From: Psychrobacter glacincola
GTDB lineage: Bacteria; Pseudomonadota; Gammaproteobacteria; Pseudomonadales; Moraxellaceae
NCBI GenBank assembly: GCA_001411745.2
Contig: LIQB01000004.1
Span: 301,997-365,996 of the forward strand
Length of the DNA: 64,000 nt
Direction of reading: 5' to 3'
In this document: one piece after another, positions 1-8,747 of the stretch
Layout of the letters: every line of letters begins with the position of its first letter
Numbering within the stretch: position 1 is the stretch's first letter
Made by a program: the position numbers and the translations under genes
Notes under the pieces: model-generated
Told to the model about the DNA's origin: nothing
The model's input: the letters and a program-made list of their open reading frames with translations, nothing else
The model's database searches: none

Positions 1-813
1 AGTATAAATGGCTGGCATCATCGACATGTCGTAGTTAGACAATAGTGTCAATGCCATAAATATCGACAAGGTGCTATTCTGCAAACCGACTTCTAGCGTC
101 ACCGAGGTTCTTTGCGCCCAGTTGAGACCGAACCATTTACTACTATAATAACCGAGCGCCATGGTTGAGAGATTTAATAATACCGATACGGGACCAGTAG
201 CGATAAAGGCGTCGACAATGATATCGCGTTGCACATAGCCCAAAAACAGCACTAAAAACGTTAAAAATATCACCCCAAATCGAGACACATAGACTTGTGA
301 ACGATCAGCAACGGTTGGTGCATAGCGTTTAATCAGCATACCGACACTAATAGGCACTATCGTCAGCACCACCAAAGTCAGCATCGTTTTTACTACCGGT
401 AACTCAAACTCACTACCGCTGCCCATAAAATAAATCAATGAAAAGCTCAGCACAATGGGAATGGTAAAGACGGTAATCACGCTCGCAATCGCAGTCATCG
501 TCACCGACAGCGCCACATCGCCTTTGGCTAAATAGGTAAATAAGTTTGAGGTAGTGCCACCCGGACACAATACGAGGAGCATAACCCCGACGGCATACTC
601 TGGGCGTAATGGCATGATATTGGCTAAGGCAAAGCCAATGATAGGTAACAGTATCAACTGATTGGTCAAGCCTATGCCGACTGCCTTTGGATATTTTAAA
701 ACCCGTTTAAAATCGTTGGTGACGAGGGTCAGACCCATGCCCATCATGATTAAAAACAGACAAATAGGAATGATAACTGAATTGACTAACGTGACTATGG
801 CAAGACCTTCCAT
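1..813 (-). CDS. Bile acid:sodium symporter (BASS) family transporter, 3' part missing
   Basis: The minus-strand reading frame starts with ATG at 813 and is still open at the window edge, so about 270 N-terminal residues are visible. The product begins MEGLAIVTLVNSVIIP and continues with several hydrophobic helices. The stretch around MMGMGLTL followed by F-K-R-V-L-K-Y-P-K is typical of BASS family proteins (10-TM sodium-coupled carriers of organic anions or bile-acid-like solutes, inner membrane). The substrate cannot be told from sequence. The gene is followed upstream (higher coordinates) by a tandem repeat lying 38-99 bases before the start codon, in its promoter or leader region. Family call is by recognition; no search was run. 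Confidence 0.8.
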   Translation of the reverse strand, partial: MEGLAIVTLVNSVIIPICLFLIMMGMGLTLVTNDFKRVLKYPKAVGIGLTNQLILLPIIGFALANIMPLRPEYAVGVMLLVLCPGGTTSNLFTYLAKGDVALSVTMTAIASVITVFTIPIVLSFSLIYFMGSGSEFELPVVKTMLTLVVLTIVPISVGMLIKRYAPTVADRSQVYVSRFGVIFLTFLVLFLGYVQRDIIVDAFIATGPVSVLLNLSTMALGYYSSKWFGLNWAQRTSVTLEVGLQNSTLSIFMALTLLSNYDMSMMPAIYT

Positions 814-850
814 AACTACATCCTTGTAGATAAGAGCTGTTTATAGGTTC

Positions 851-912
851 ATTTTATAGATGAATTTTATAGATGAATTTTATAGATGAATTTTATAGAT
901 GAATTTTATAGA
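851..912. repeat. 13-bp tandem repeat, 4.8 copies
   Basis: Four exact copies of attttatagatga lie end to end (851-902), followed by the first 10 bases of a fifth. The array sits just upstream of the symporter gene start at 813, so it falls in that gene's leader or promoter. The rest of the gap to 1141 holds no gene or structure I can support. Confidence 0.95.
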
Positions 913-1141
913 CCGAGTATGCTGATTAAATGACACCTGATTAGCAATCCTTGCTAAGGCGTACCCTCATAATCAATAGCCGTTAAACACCGACAATCAA
1001 TTAAAAAACAGCAAAAAATAAGGCATGGTAAAAGCAAGTATATAGGGGTAAAGTCGCCCTGATTTGCTTTATTCAACGACTCATCAGTCAAATATGGTTT
1101 TTGGTTTTAGAGAACGATGAAATATCATTGAACAGCAACCT

Positions 1142-1336
1142 TCAATCACCACCACCTGAATCACCGCTACTTGAGTCGCTGCTGCCTGAATCACTACCAT
1201 CGCTATCGTCAAGATTATCCTGATCCCAAGAAGAATCCAAAGAAACTGGCGAATTGTCGCGGCTTCCAAACCAACTGGCGACTTTTATGACGATATAAAG
1301 GATCATAAATCCAGCGATAATCTGTAGAAGAAGCAT
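1142..1336 (-). CDS. Small membrane protein with Ser/Asp/Gly-rich tail
   Basis: This 64-residue product is not recognised. It has one N-terminal hydrophobic helix (about residues 2-21, LLLQIIAGFMILYIVIKV) followed by a hydrophilic tail made almost only of Ser, Asp and Gly, ending SGDSGGGD. The layout suggests a single-pass membrane anchor with an acidic disordered tail. Its low-complexity tail makes shadow coding possible, but the clean TM start and the ATG at 1336 favour a real gene. It lies upstream of the symporter and downstream of the YbjQ-type genes on the same strand. No function can be assigned. Confidence 0.5.
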   Translation of the reverse strand: MLLLQIIAGFMILYIVIKVASWFGSRDNSPVSLDSSWDQDNLDDSDGSDSGSSDSSSGDSGGGD

Positions 1337-1468
1337 GGTTTATTCTTTATAAATAACAGGTGAGGTAAGTAAGAGACGGTATAGATGAGGGACAATCAAA
1401 ACGCATGACTAGCATTCAATCGTAGATATTGATTACATTAATTCTGAGTGACTCATTGCCCTTTAGAG

Positions 1469-1933
1469 TTACTCACGGCTGTTCACTGCAGTACCATAAG
1501 CGATGGCTTCAACCATACTGCCCAATTGATTGATATTGCTGACTTCTAGACGTAAGCCGTAGATATGGTTATAGCCTTTGGCTTGTGCTTCGGTACGCAT
1601 ACGTACCAGAGCTTCGCGGCGGGCACGGTCGAGTAAGGTCTCGTAAGTGGTCAAGTTTTTGCCAAAGATGCTCAATACCCGAGCGATAATCATTTTGAAA
1701 TAATCTTGGGCAATAACCACGCTGCCAAGCACCAGCTCACCCTCAGTATTGGCAACAAGTTTCGGCACATAAAAGCGCTCACTTGAGACCATAATATGGC
1801 TTAATTCTTGCTCTGCAATGCTTAACTGCGCGAGATGTTGGCGCTCATGACGCGACCCAAAGAACCAACCAGCAGCGAATAGTAAAATAAACGGTGCGTA
1901 ATTGATAAGCATCTGGGTAAGGGAATTATTCAT
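1469..1933 (-). CDS. YbjQ/UPF0145-like protein with N-terminal membrane anchor
   Basis: The 154-residue product has one TM helix near residues 11-26 (NYAPFILLFAAGWFFG) and then a YbjQ-like (UPF0145, 'putative heavy-metal-binding') domain. Family hallmarks visible are VLGSVVIAQDYF, the block LTTYETLLDRARREALVRM, and the end IAYGTAV. YbjQ proteins are small pentameric beta-rich proteins whose function is not established. Here the domain is tethered to the membrane and its front part diverges from the family. The next gene upstream (1994-2440) encodes a soluble member of the same family, so the two are probably paralogues. Start ATG 1933 has only a weak AAGAGA ribosome site. Confidence 0.75.
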   Translation of the reverse strand: MNNSLTQMLINYAPFILLFAAGWFFGSRHERQHLAQLSIAEQELSHIMVSSERFYVPKLVANTEGELVLGSVVIAQDYFKMIIARVLSIFGKNLTTYETLLDRARREALVRMRTEAQAKGYNHIYGLRLEVSNINQLGSMVEAIAYGTAVNSRE

Positions 1934-1993
1934 GGCACGTCTCTTGTCATAAACTTATCATAAAAAAGCATCGATGCTTTAAGATTTGGTTAG

Positions 1994-2440
1994 CTAACCA
2001 AAAGGATTGAAACGTGGCAAGTCATCGGTCGCTGTCGGTGCAGAATTTTGTAGATTTGGCTGTTGACCAGACTGATGAGAAGAGTCGCTTGGTGGGGTTT
2101 GGTAGACTTGCTGCGGCATCGGTATGGCTTTGACAGCGGTGCCATAGACAAACAATTCAGAGGCTCCCTGCGCGATGCTAGAGGTCGAAAAACGCAACCC
2201 CACCACCGCATCTGCACCCAAAGCTTCTGCTTTGACAATCATCCGATCGATCGCCTCTTGCCGCGACTCTTCTAACAGCTCGGTATAAGCCGTTAACTCA
2301 CCACCGACGATATTTTTTAGTCCAGCAAACAAGTCTTTGCCGACATGTTTTGAGCGCACGGTGCTGCCGTACACCACATCCAAACGCTCGGTGATTTGAT
2401 AGTTGGGCAAATGCTCAAGATTGGAGAGTTGCACAGTCAT
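1994..2440 (-). CDS. YbjQ/UPF0145 family protein
   Basis: The 148-residue product matches the YbjQ family over residues 1-105: VVYGSTVRSKHVGKDLFAG, then GGELTAYTELLEESRQEAIDRM, then ADAVVGLRFSTSSI and the end FVYGTAVKAI. A Gln/Pro/Ser-rich tail of about 40 residues follows and is probably disordered. There is no signal peptide or TM segment, so it is likely cytoplasmic. AAGGTCG lies 6 bases before the ATG at 2440. It is 60 bases upstream of the membrane-anchored paralogue, so the two may be co-transcribed. The heavy-metal-binding label of the family is not proven. Confidence 0.85.
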   Translation of the reverse strand: MTVQLSNLEHLPNYQITERLDVVYGSTVRSKHVGKDLFAGLKNIVGGELTAYTELLEESRQEAIDRMIVKAEALGADAVVGLRFSTSSIAQGASELFVYGTAVKAIPMPQQVYQTPPSDSSHQSGQQPNLQNSAPTATDDLPRFNPFG

Positions 2441-2524
2441 AATACGACCTTATCGGTGACGTTATATAGACAGCGTCAACTTGGATATAGACCAAACCAC
2501 GCTGTCCGTATATTGATAAAAAGG

Positions 2525-3082
2525 CTAATCGTTGGTATGGAACAATAAAAATAACTCAGTCAAATTGCCTTCGATGCTATTGGCCATTTGTGCCAGTTTG
2601 TCTTCATCTTTACGCATCTCTGCAAGCTCTGGATCTTCATCATCGATACCGCTTAGCAAAATCATTGGTAAAGTCAAGACAGCCACATCTTCAGCCGTTT
2701 CTTCATCTTCAAACCAATCACTGGCTTCGTCGCCATACATCGCATCGACAAAGCCAATTGACCAAGCAACGATATCTGATTCATCTGAAAAATCAACGGC
2801 CACTTCTTCATCACCCGCATCTTCGCCAAACGGTAGCTCAATAGGCGTCTCGTTTTTTAGCTCAGCGATAATAGAATCGCGCCAGCGCTGAATACCGTCG
2901 ATGACGTTTTCTGGGATTTCACTAACATGACCTTCAAACAGTGCATCCAGCCAATTCGGTAATGGACGCCCAATGACTGTCGCTGTCAAAAAACCATGCG
3001 CGGCGACACTATCAAGCACAAACGGGCTCTCTTGATTGTCCAAATAGTCTAATAATTCATCGAAGCTTAATTGGTTACTCAT
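2525..3082 (-). CDS. UPF0149 (YecA/YgfB) family protein
   Basis: The 185-residue acidic product begins MSNQLSFDELLDYLDNQ and contains the family's small helical core, with AAHGFLTATVIG (residues about 28-39), LPNWLDALFEG, then IVAWSIGFVDAM. These fit the YecA/YgfB family (UPF0149). YgfB of Pseudomonas is a regulator, but members differ and no specific role can be transferred. It lacks the C-terminal SEC-type zinc motif (CxC...HC) found in long YecA proteins. The start ATG at 3082 has AAGGA about 11 bases upstream. No TM segment is seen. Confidence 0.8.
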   Translation of the reverse strand: MSNQLSFDELLDYLDNQESPFVLDSVAAHGFLTATVIGRPLPNWLDALFEGHVSEIPENVIDGIQRWRDSIIAELKNETPIELPFGEDAGDEEVAVDFSDESDIVAWSIGFVDAMYGDEASDWFEDEETAEDVAVLTLPMILLSGIDDEDPELAEMRKDEDKLAQMANSIEGNLTELFLLFHTND

Positions 3083-3365
3083 GATGTAATTGTCCTTGAA
3101 AGATAGAGTGCGGCAGTCGCCATAAACGATCGGTTAAGTGCAGAATAGTGGATAATTTGAAGGTAAAAATGGTTTCGGTAAAGCACCCAAACCATCTTTA
3201 TAAAATAAGAATAACTGCATAGAGCGGGTGGCTAGCAACCGTCAAAAAGTAACGATTGCGATATCATTAGCATTATACTGTCAGCTAATATGCCGTTATT
3301 AAAAGGCTTTAGTCGGCTTAAATGACTGAGCACTTTCACATGAGGCTATGACTTAAGTTTAAAAA

Positions 3366-3602
3366 CTAAAGATCGTCATCATCCCAATCATCGCCATCTT
3401 CATCGAAATTGTCTATATCGTCTAGATCATCCTTTAGCTCTTTGGCCAAACGCTTCTCCTCTAGCAGATTATCGATCAGTCGACGCTTCTCAAGACTACT
3501 TAAGCGCGTACGCACGCTCGTCTCGGCCTCTTCCACCATCTTTGCATCATCATCGTCGACAAAATCATCATCAAAATCGTCGTCAATATCAGCGTCACTC
3601 AT
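3366..3602 (-). CDS. Small acidic protein, PA3496-like
   Basis: The 78-residue product is very rich in Asp and Glu at both ends, with a central basic helix (SLEKRRLIDNLLEEKRLAKE, about residues 35-54). That pattern of Arg-Arg, a Leu/Glu helix with 'EEKRL..EL', then an acidic end fits the small family named after Pseudomonas PA3496 ('putative envelope integrity protein'), found widely in gammaproteobacteria. Its molecular role is unknown. AGGAG stands 7 bases before ATG 3602. It is a short stand-alone gene. Confidence 0.65.
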   Translation of the reverse strand: MSDADIDDDFDDDFVDDDDAKMVEEAETSVRTRLSSLEKRRLIDNLLEEKRLAKELKDDLDDIDNFDEDGDDWDDDDL

Positions 3603-3722
3603 GACAAACTCCTATCATTTTTAGCCAGGGTATTAAGAATACATTAATATATATATGCCTTATAAAGTCTCTACTTCATGTTGTCAATGCTTTTTATTAT
3701 TACCGCCCTATTTTTAGGCGAT

Positions 3723-3744
3723 ATAAAGATAAAGATAAAGATAA
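3723..3744. repeat. Hexanucleotide repeat, 3.7 copies of ataaag
   Basis: Three exact copies of ataaag plus ataa. The array sits in the 184-base spacer between the AhpA-like gene's stop and the start of the PA3496-like gene, on the upstream side of the latter. Confidence 0.9.
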
Positions 3745-3786
3745 TATCGCAGACAATTGTATATTAATCAGCGAAGATAAGTAGCA

Positions 3787-5241
3787 TTAAATAGCCGACT
3801 CATCTGCGCTTTCAATCATCAATACCGCATTACGCACATCCGCTAAGCGTTGGATCATCGAATCATTGCCACCATCGAACACGGCACATTCACGCTCATA
3901 AACCGTTGTTGGGCGCATGATACTCTGTACCTGTACATGGTGGCTGATTTGCTTGAGACCTGCATTGGGTAACAAAATCAGCATTTGCTCTTTTTTGCCA
4001 ACACTGTGTAATAATTGCGTCATTGCTTGCGCCTGCGCATCATCGCTGACACCTGCTTTAGCGGGTAGCGCAAAGCGGCTTAGCTCAATGTGCTTGTCAT
4101 GGATGATTTTATTGAGCATCAAATACAGCTTGCCAAGCATCACGCCTGCTAACGCCACTTTGGCATGGCTATTGTCCGCCTTTAACAACACACTAGCACC
4201 CGTGTCATCGAAACGTGGCTCATTCATCGCGCTGACACCTAATAATAAAGGCTGCTTAAGCAACTCAGTCACTGCTTGGTTCAATAGCTGCGTACATAAT
4301 GCTAAATAAGGTAAACGCTGAGCCGGCGCAAGACGCTCAAGCATATTGAACTCGTCATGGAATACAATCTGCACTCTCACACTATCAAATGAGCGGGTGG
4401 CAGACAACCGAGAGGCGCTGCCAGATTTATGAGCGCTGCTTATATCATTTTGAGCACCATCTGCTGCGTCATGCTCTGTCCGCTCTTCAGTTGTATCATT
4501 GATAGGCTGATTATTAGAACCTGTCGCATCTTGATTTTGTTGCGTTCTTAAATACTGGTTTACTTCACTATGCACATCCAATTTGCGTGCACTGGTTGGC
4601 TGCCCATCCGTTGCACTCTCTACAGAATACTCCGAAGTTCCTCTATCAGTATCCGTGGCACGGCGTTCAAGCTCACGATCATAATTGCGCTGATCGATTT
4701 GCATATACTGCTCACGATGCAAATCTTGAATATCACGGCTAAGCGCATTGATCTGCTCTTTGGTAGGACGGGCAAGGTAACCATAAACCAGCCAAAGCAA
4801 CAAATGCAGCAGCATCGTACCGATGACGAATGGCCATTGCATAGCGATAATCTCGCCTTTGCTAATATCTTTTAACGTCAACGACACACTGCCAATTACC
4901 GCATCGCCATTGGTGGCAATCTGACGAATGGTATCACCTTGCTGCATGGGCGCATTGCCAACAGGCACCAAGATATCGTCGTTATTGTCTTTAATCAATA
5001 TGCGTGTCACGTCTTGCTCGCTGGTATAGCGATTAGCAATGACGCTTAAGCTGACACGGTCTTTATTTTCTAAAGACAACCTTGCTTCATCAATCAGCTG
5101 GGCGACCATTTGCTCGCCTTTTAACGCACGACTTTTGCTCAGTTGTTGATCGGTGCTGATGACCAATAACAACGTCTGTAAACAAAAACTAACCAGAAGA
5201 ATAATGGCAAACAACCCTTGCCGCGGCGCTAAATACGTCAT
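3787..5241 (-). CDS. AhpA/YtjB-like membrane protein with extra C-terminal domain
   Basis: The 484-residue product has TM1 at about residues 8-29, an extracytoplasmic segment of some 100 residues, and TM2 at about 134-156. This matches the layout of the AhpA/YtjB (Smp) family of roughly 200 residues, which in Enterobacteria is likewise divergent from serB. After TM2 comes a charged coil-like stretch (about 160-200), a low-complexity Ser/Asp/Gln linker (about 200-285), and a folded-looking domain of about 190 residues beginning near VRVQIVFHDEF that I do not recognise. The family call rests on topology and neighbourhood more than motifs. The long C-terminal domain is the odd feature. It may be a lineage-specific fusion. 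Confidence 0.55.
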   Translation of the reverse strand: MTYLAPRQGLFAIILLVSFCLQTLLLVISTDQQLSKSRALKGEQMVAQLIDEARLSLENKDRVSLSVIANRYTSEQDVTRILIKDNNDDILVPVGNAPMQQGDTIRQIATNGDAVIGSVSLTLKDISKGEIIAMQWPFVIGTMLLHLLLWLVYGYLARPTKEQINALSRDIQDLHREQYMQIDQRNYDRELERRATDTDRGTSEYSVESATDGQPTSARKLDVHSEVNQYLRTQQNQDATGSNNQPINDTTEERTEHDAADGAQNDISSAHKSGSASRLSATRSFDSVRVQIVFHDEFNMLERLAPAQRLPYLALCTQLLNQAVTELLKQPLLLGVSAMNEPRFDDTGASVLLKADNSHAKVALAGVMLGKLYLMLNKIIHDKHIELSRFALPAKAGVSDDAQAQAMTQLLHSVGKKEQMLILLPNAGLKQISHHVQVQSIMRPTTVYERECAVFDGGNDSMIQRLADVRNAVLMIESADESAI

Positions 5242-5735
5242 GATATGGTAAACTTTTTTGGAGAAGAGAAATTAAAAAACAAGGCTATCGCTCATTTTTT
5301 GGCGAATTTAAAAAAAAACTGTACAGTACGTATCTTAATAAGCATTTATTGAATGTCAGCACCATGCTGTGACATGTCTGTTGTTGCCTAAAATAAGACT
5401 GACAACAAGATTTCGTTACTTAAAAACTGCTGTCTAAAATGCTATAACTCAGGATAATCTACTGCACATTTGGTAAGCGGCGAATGAAAGCATTGTCGTG
5501 AATATTATCATGAATCCAATCCGCTTATCTTATCTACTATATCACCATAATAAGTCTTATAGCGTTAGCAGATTTATAAATTTATCATAATAATTACATT
5601 CAATTTCAAATGATTTTTCAACGATCGCTACCATCTTTAATCGACGGTGATACTTTGCGCGTCATCTATAGGCGCTGCCGAGTAAAGCTGCTATTATTCC
5701 CAATCTTATATGAGCATACAAGGGACCATTGAGCC
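5242..5735. other. Divergent intergenic region between the AhpA-like gene and serB
   Basis: This 494-base AT-rich gap lies between two divergent starts and must hold promoters for both. I see no RNA gene, strong hairpin or repeat in it. A short overlapping reading frame at 5710-6159 is a shadow of serB. Confidence 0.5.
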
Positions 5736-6926
5736 ATGCCACACAATACATCTTACTCGTTACCAAAAGACAGCAAAGCATGGCAACAAGCCGTTGACTC
5801 TATTGCGTCACTGTTACCAGATAACACGAACTTACAAGATTTTGATGCGCTACAGTCCCTGCCAGTTTTTGCTCTTATTGTTGTGCTACCGACCAAAGTA
5901 TCGACGCTTGATATCCACCAGTATGTGCAATCATGGGTCGATGAACAGCCAAGCTGGCATTTGGTCACCGTCGCTGAAGATACTGATGCCAGTTTTGTCA
6001 ATATTACCGTTTCTGATACAGAGCCAACGGCAGCAAACGCACAGCGCTTGCCTTTTACCCAAGCACAAGTATTCCGATATTTGTTGGTACCAGTCACTGA
6101 TACGCTCATGCATCCTGGCAAAAAGACCGCAGCAGCTCACATCATTGATGATCAGCTGACCACGCGCTTGCGTCATGACTTGACCGAAGCTTATAACGAT
6201 AGTCATCAAGCGAGCAGTGTTGAACGCTTGGATATTGTTGATTGCCACATTTTATCAGTCGGTCATATGCTACGTACCCACAAGCTTGCCTGCTTTGATA
6301 TGGATTCCACCTTAATCGAGCAAGAAGTCATCGTTGAATTAGCAAAAACAGCGGGCATCGGCAAAGAAGTCGAAGCCATTACGGAAGCGGCAATGCGCGG
6401 TGAGATGGATTTTGATGAGTCTTTTGCCCAGCGGGTAGCGTTACTAAAAGGCATCTCGACCGATGTATTAGATGATATCTGCAGCCGTCTAACACTATCA
6501 ATGGGTGCTCGCACTACCATCAGTGCACTAAAGGCTTTGGGCTACCATACCGTACTGGTATCAGGCGGCTTTACCTACTTTGCGCGTTACATCGCTGAGC
6601 AATTAGGCATTGACGAAGTTCACGCCAACGCGCTAGATATCGACGAAGGGGAAGTCACTGGTCACGTACAGCTGCCCATCGTCAATGGTGCCAAAAAAGC
6701 GGCGATCGTTGAGCATACTGCGGAGCGCTTAGGCATCGAAATGTCACAAGTGGTCTGTATCGGTGACGGTGCCAATGATTTACCGATGATGGCCATCGCA
6801 GACCTAGGCGTCGCCTATCACGCTAAGCCTATTGTCCAAGCACGTGCTGATGCCGCCATCAATGTCACAGGGCTTGAAGGCATATTTTATGCCCTTGGTT
6901 ATCCAGCACTTGCGCCTGCTGAGTAA
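5736..6926 (+). CDS. serB: Phosphoserine phosphatase SerB
   Basis: SerB removes the phosphate from O-phosphoserine in the last step of L-serine biosynthesis and is a cytoplasmic HAD-superfamily enzyme. The 396-residue product has the nucleophile motif CFDMDSTLIEQE (Asp188 and Asp190), motif II VLVSGGF (Ser276), a lysine in the K-K-A-A-I segment near 321, and the metal motif GDGANDLP (343-350). The N-terminal about 170 residues form the regulatory part and are longer than in E. coli SerB (322 residues in total). AAGGGA lies 11 bases before the chosen ATG. The gene stands alone downstream of the divergent spacer. Confidence 0.96.
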   Translation: MPHNTSYSLPKDSKAWQQAVDSIASLLPDNTNLQDFDALQSLPVFALIVVLPTKVSTLDIHQYVQSWVDEQPSWHLVTVAEDTDASFVNITVSDTEPTAANAQRLPFTQAQVFRYLLVPVTDTLMHPGKKTAAAHIIDDQLTTRLRHDLTEAYNDSHQASSVERLDIVDCHILSVGHMLRTHKLACFDMDSTLIEQEVIVELAKTAGIGKEVEAITEAAMRGEMDFDESFAQRVALLKGISTDVLDDICSRLTLSMGARTTISALKALGYHTVLVSGGFTYFARYIAEQLGIDEVHANALDIDEGEVTGHVQLPIVNGAKKAAIVEHTAERLGIEMSQVVCIGDGANDLPMMAIADLGVAYHAKPIVQARADAAINVTGLEGIFYALGYPALAPAE

Positions 6927-7000
6927 CAACTACACTCGCAACACCATACCATGGAGCTAGGTTAGTGTTTTTAACATTAATCTGGCTTTTATGTCTTATT

Positions 7001-7027
7001 ACATTGCGACATTGCGACATTGCGACA
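7001..7027. repeat. 8-bp tandem repeat (acattgcg), 3.4 copies
   Basis: acattgcg is repeated three times exactly, then aca. It lies 84-110 bases upstream of the chosen start of the DUF368 gene, so it is probably in its leader or promoter rather than coding. Confidence 0.9.
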
Positions 7028-7110
7028 GTCAATTTTCGCATCACTGTCCTAGCATACTTAGCGGCATCGCATTAACTTTCACTGTGTTTTCAAATAAAAA
7101 AGGATTGTCC

Positions 7111-8106
7111 ATGACGGCATCACCATCACCGCGGCAAAATGAGCCGTCAGCGCCACAACCACTGGATAAGAGCAGCACTGCTGTATCCTCCGATAGTCCA
7201 AAGCAACTATTTGGGGTTTATATCAGAGGAATGGCCATGGGGGCAGCGGATATCGTACCAGGTGTCTCTGGCGGTACCATTGCGCTGATTGCCGGTATTT
7301 ATGAGCGCTTAATTAATGCCCTGAGTAGCATCGGCCCCAATCTCTGGCAGATATTTCGACAGGAAGGCCGAATCAAAGGCTTGGTTGCGGTGTGGCGACA
7401 AGTTGATGCCACTTTTTTGTTATTTTTGTTATTGGGAATCGCCACCAGTTTTGCTACTTTAGCAGGTATCATCAAACACCTATTAGATAATCAACCGTTA
7501 TTTATTTGGTCGTTCTTTTTTGGACTGGTTGTCGCAACGGTATTTATATTATTGAGTGAGATTCAGCGTTGGAATATAGGGCGGGCAGCACTATTCGTGA
7601 CTGGTCTTGTTGCCGCTGTGGTCATTAGCAGCTTACCATTGCTCACGACCACACCAAGCTTGCCTTATTTGTTTTTTGCAGGGGCAGTCGCTATTTGTGC
7701 CATGATACTGCCCGGCATATCTGGGTCTTTTATCTTATTGCTATTAGGTGCTTATGACGCAGTATTAGAAGCCGTGCATAGCCTTAACTTTACGATAATC
7801 TTCACGGTCATTGCGGGTATGGCAACAGGATTGTTATTATTTACTCGCGCACTTAAATGGTTATTGTCTCGCTACTATCAGGCAACTTTGGCCTTGCTCA
7901 CAGGTTTTATCGCAGGCTCGCTTGTGAAAGTATGGCCATGGAAAGTAGATGCGTTAGGCGCGCTTAATAGTAACGCGATAAACAACGTGATGCCATGGCA
8001 ATATCCTACCGGTCCACATTGGCTAACCACTGTAGGACTGATGCTGCTAGGCGCGATTTTAGTTTCACTATTGTCTTGGTGGGGCACTCGTAGCAATCGC
8101 GCTTAA
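7111..8106 (+). CDS. DUF368 family membrane protein
   Basis: The DUF368 family contains polytopic inner-membrane proteins. Some members have been linked to undecaprenyl-phosphate recycling (PopT type); that role is family knowledge, not shown here. The 331-residue product carries the two matching signature loops of the inverted repeat: GAADIVPGVSGGTIALI near the N-terminus and MILPGISGSFILLLLGAYD in the second half. It has about 8-9 TM helices. I chose ATG 7111 rather than the in-frame ATG 40 codons earlier (6991) because AAAGGA precedes it and the upstream part is low-complexity and holds the 8-bp repeat. It follows serB on the same strand with a 184-base gap. Confidence 0.9.
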   Translation: MTASPSPRQNEPSAPQPLDKSSTAVSSDSPKQLFGVYIRGMAMGAADIVPGVSGGTIALIAGIYERLINALSSIGPNLWQIFRQEGRIKGLVAVWRQVDATFLLFLLLGIATSFATLAGIIKHLLDNQPLFIWSFFFGLVVATVFILLSEIQRWNIGRAALFVTGLVAAVVISSLPLLTTTPSLPYLFFAGAVAICAMILPGISGSFILLLLGAYDAVLEAVHSLNFTIIFTVIAGMATGLLLFTRALKWLLSRYYQATLALLTGFIAGSLVKVWPWKVDALGALNSNAINNVMPWQYPTGPHWLTTVGLMLLGAILVSLLSWWGTRSNRA

Positions 8107-8170
8107 CCCTACCTTAAACCTGCATCATTCTCTTTTTAAAACCCAAAAATCTTTCTCTCTACTCTTAATA

Positions 8171-8197
8171 ATAAGCGCCCATCCTTGCGGCGCTTAT
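8171..8197 (+). terminator. Weak hairpin after the DUF368 gene
   Basis: A 9-bp stem (ataagcgcc with ggcgcttat) with a 9-base loop sits 65 bases after the DUF368 stop. There is no T tract behind it, so it is at best a weak or Rho-assisted terminator. Confidence 0.4.
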
Positions 8198-8345
8198 GCT
8201 TAAACCTCGCCATACAAAACCATCAAAATGTGCTAAAAAACCAAACGTCAACGGTTGTCGCAAAGTCGCTTGTCCCCTCTTTAGCTTTGTTCCCCAAACT
8301 TTCATAATGACCCTATTGGAATTCACCTTATGAATAGCGAGATGA

Positions 8346-8747
8346 ATGATGTTACTGACTATATTTTCGGTTATTGGTATAGAAACGTGGAGCACGGCGG
8401 CACTGCTTGGTTATAGCTTACTGGCAGGCTTGATTTTGGCGCTTGCCTTATCCTCACAGCGCTGGCTGCTCTGGTATCTATTTGGTGGTATGGCATATTG
8501 GCTAGCAGTTGAGGCGATTCAAAGCATTGTGGCGGGTCGTCCTATGCTATCAGAGCTGTCAGAATGGCACAGCTATATCATCGCCATGGGTATCAGTTGG
8601 TTGCCTTTAGCGGGCTGGGTGCTGTATCGGGCACTACGTTACGAGGATGTCAGTCAATCCATTCAGCAGCAGCGTCAATTGGAAGCGGCACGCTATATCG
8701 AGCACACGCCTGTTTATGATGACGACTACCAACCGCGCTTCCACTGA
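8346..8747 (+). CDS. Small membrane protein of unknown function
   Basis: The 133-residue product has three or four hydrophobic helices (about residues 3-16, 18-36, 42-62 and 79-97) and a hydrophilic C-terminal tail with Gln/Arg and a cluster of Asp and Tyr (YDDDYQPRFH). I do not recognise the family. It begins with two successive ATG codons at 8346 and 8349. GCGAGA upstream is a poor ribosome site. It is a single gene between the DUF368 and SCP2 genes, all on the plus strand. Function not assigned. Confidence 0.65.
   Translation: MMLLTIFSVIGIETWSTAALLGYSLLAGLILALALSSQRWLLWYLFGGMAYWLAVEAIQSIVAGRPMLSELSEWHSYIIAMGISWLPLAGWVLYRALRYEDVSQSIQQQRQLEAARYIEHTPVYDDDYQPRFH

Noticed and set aside
5710..6159. 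Plus-strand 149-codon frame overlapping serB
   Set aside because: It lies in another frame of serB, whose HAD motifs are complete, and its product has no domain character.
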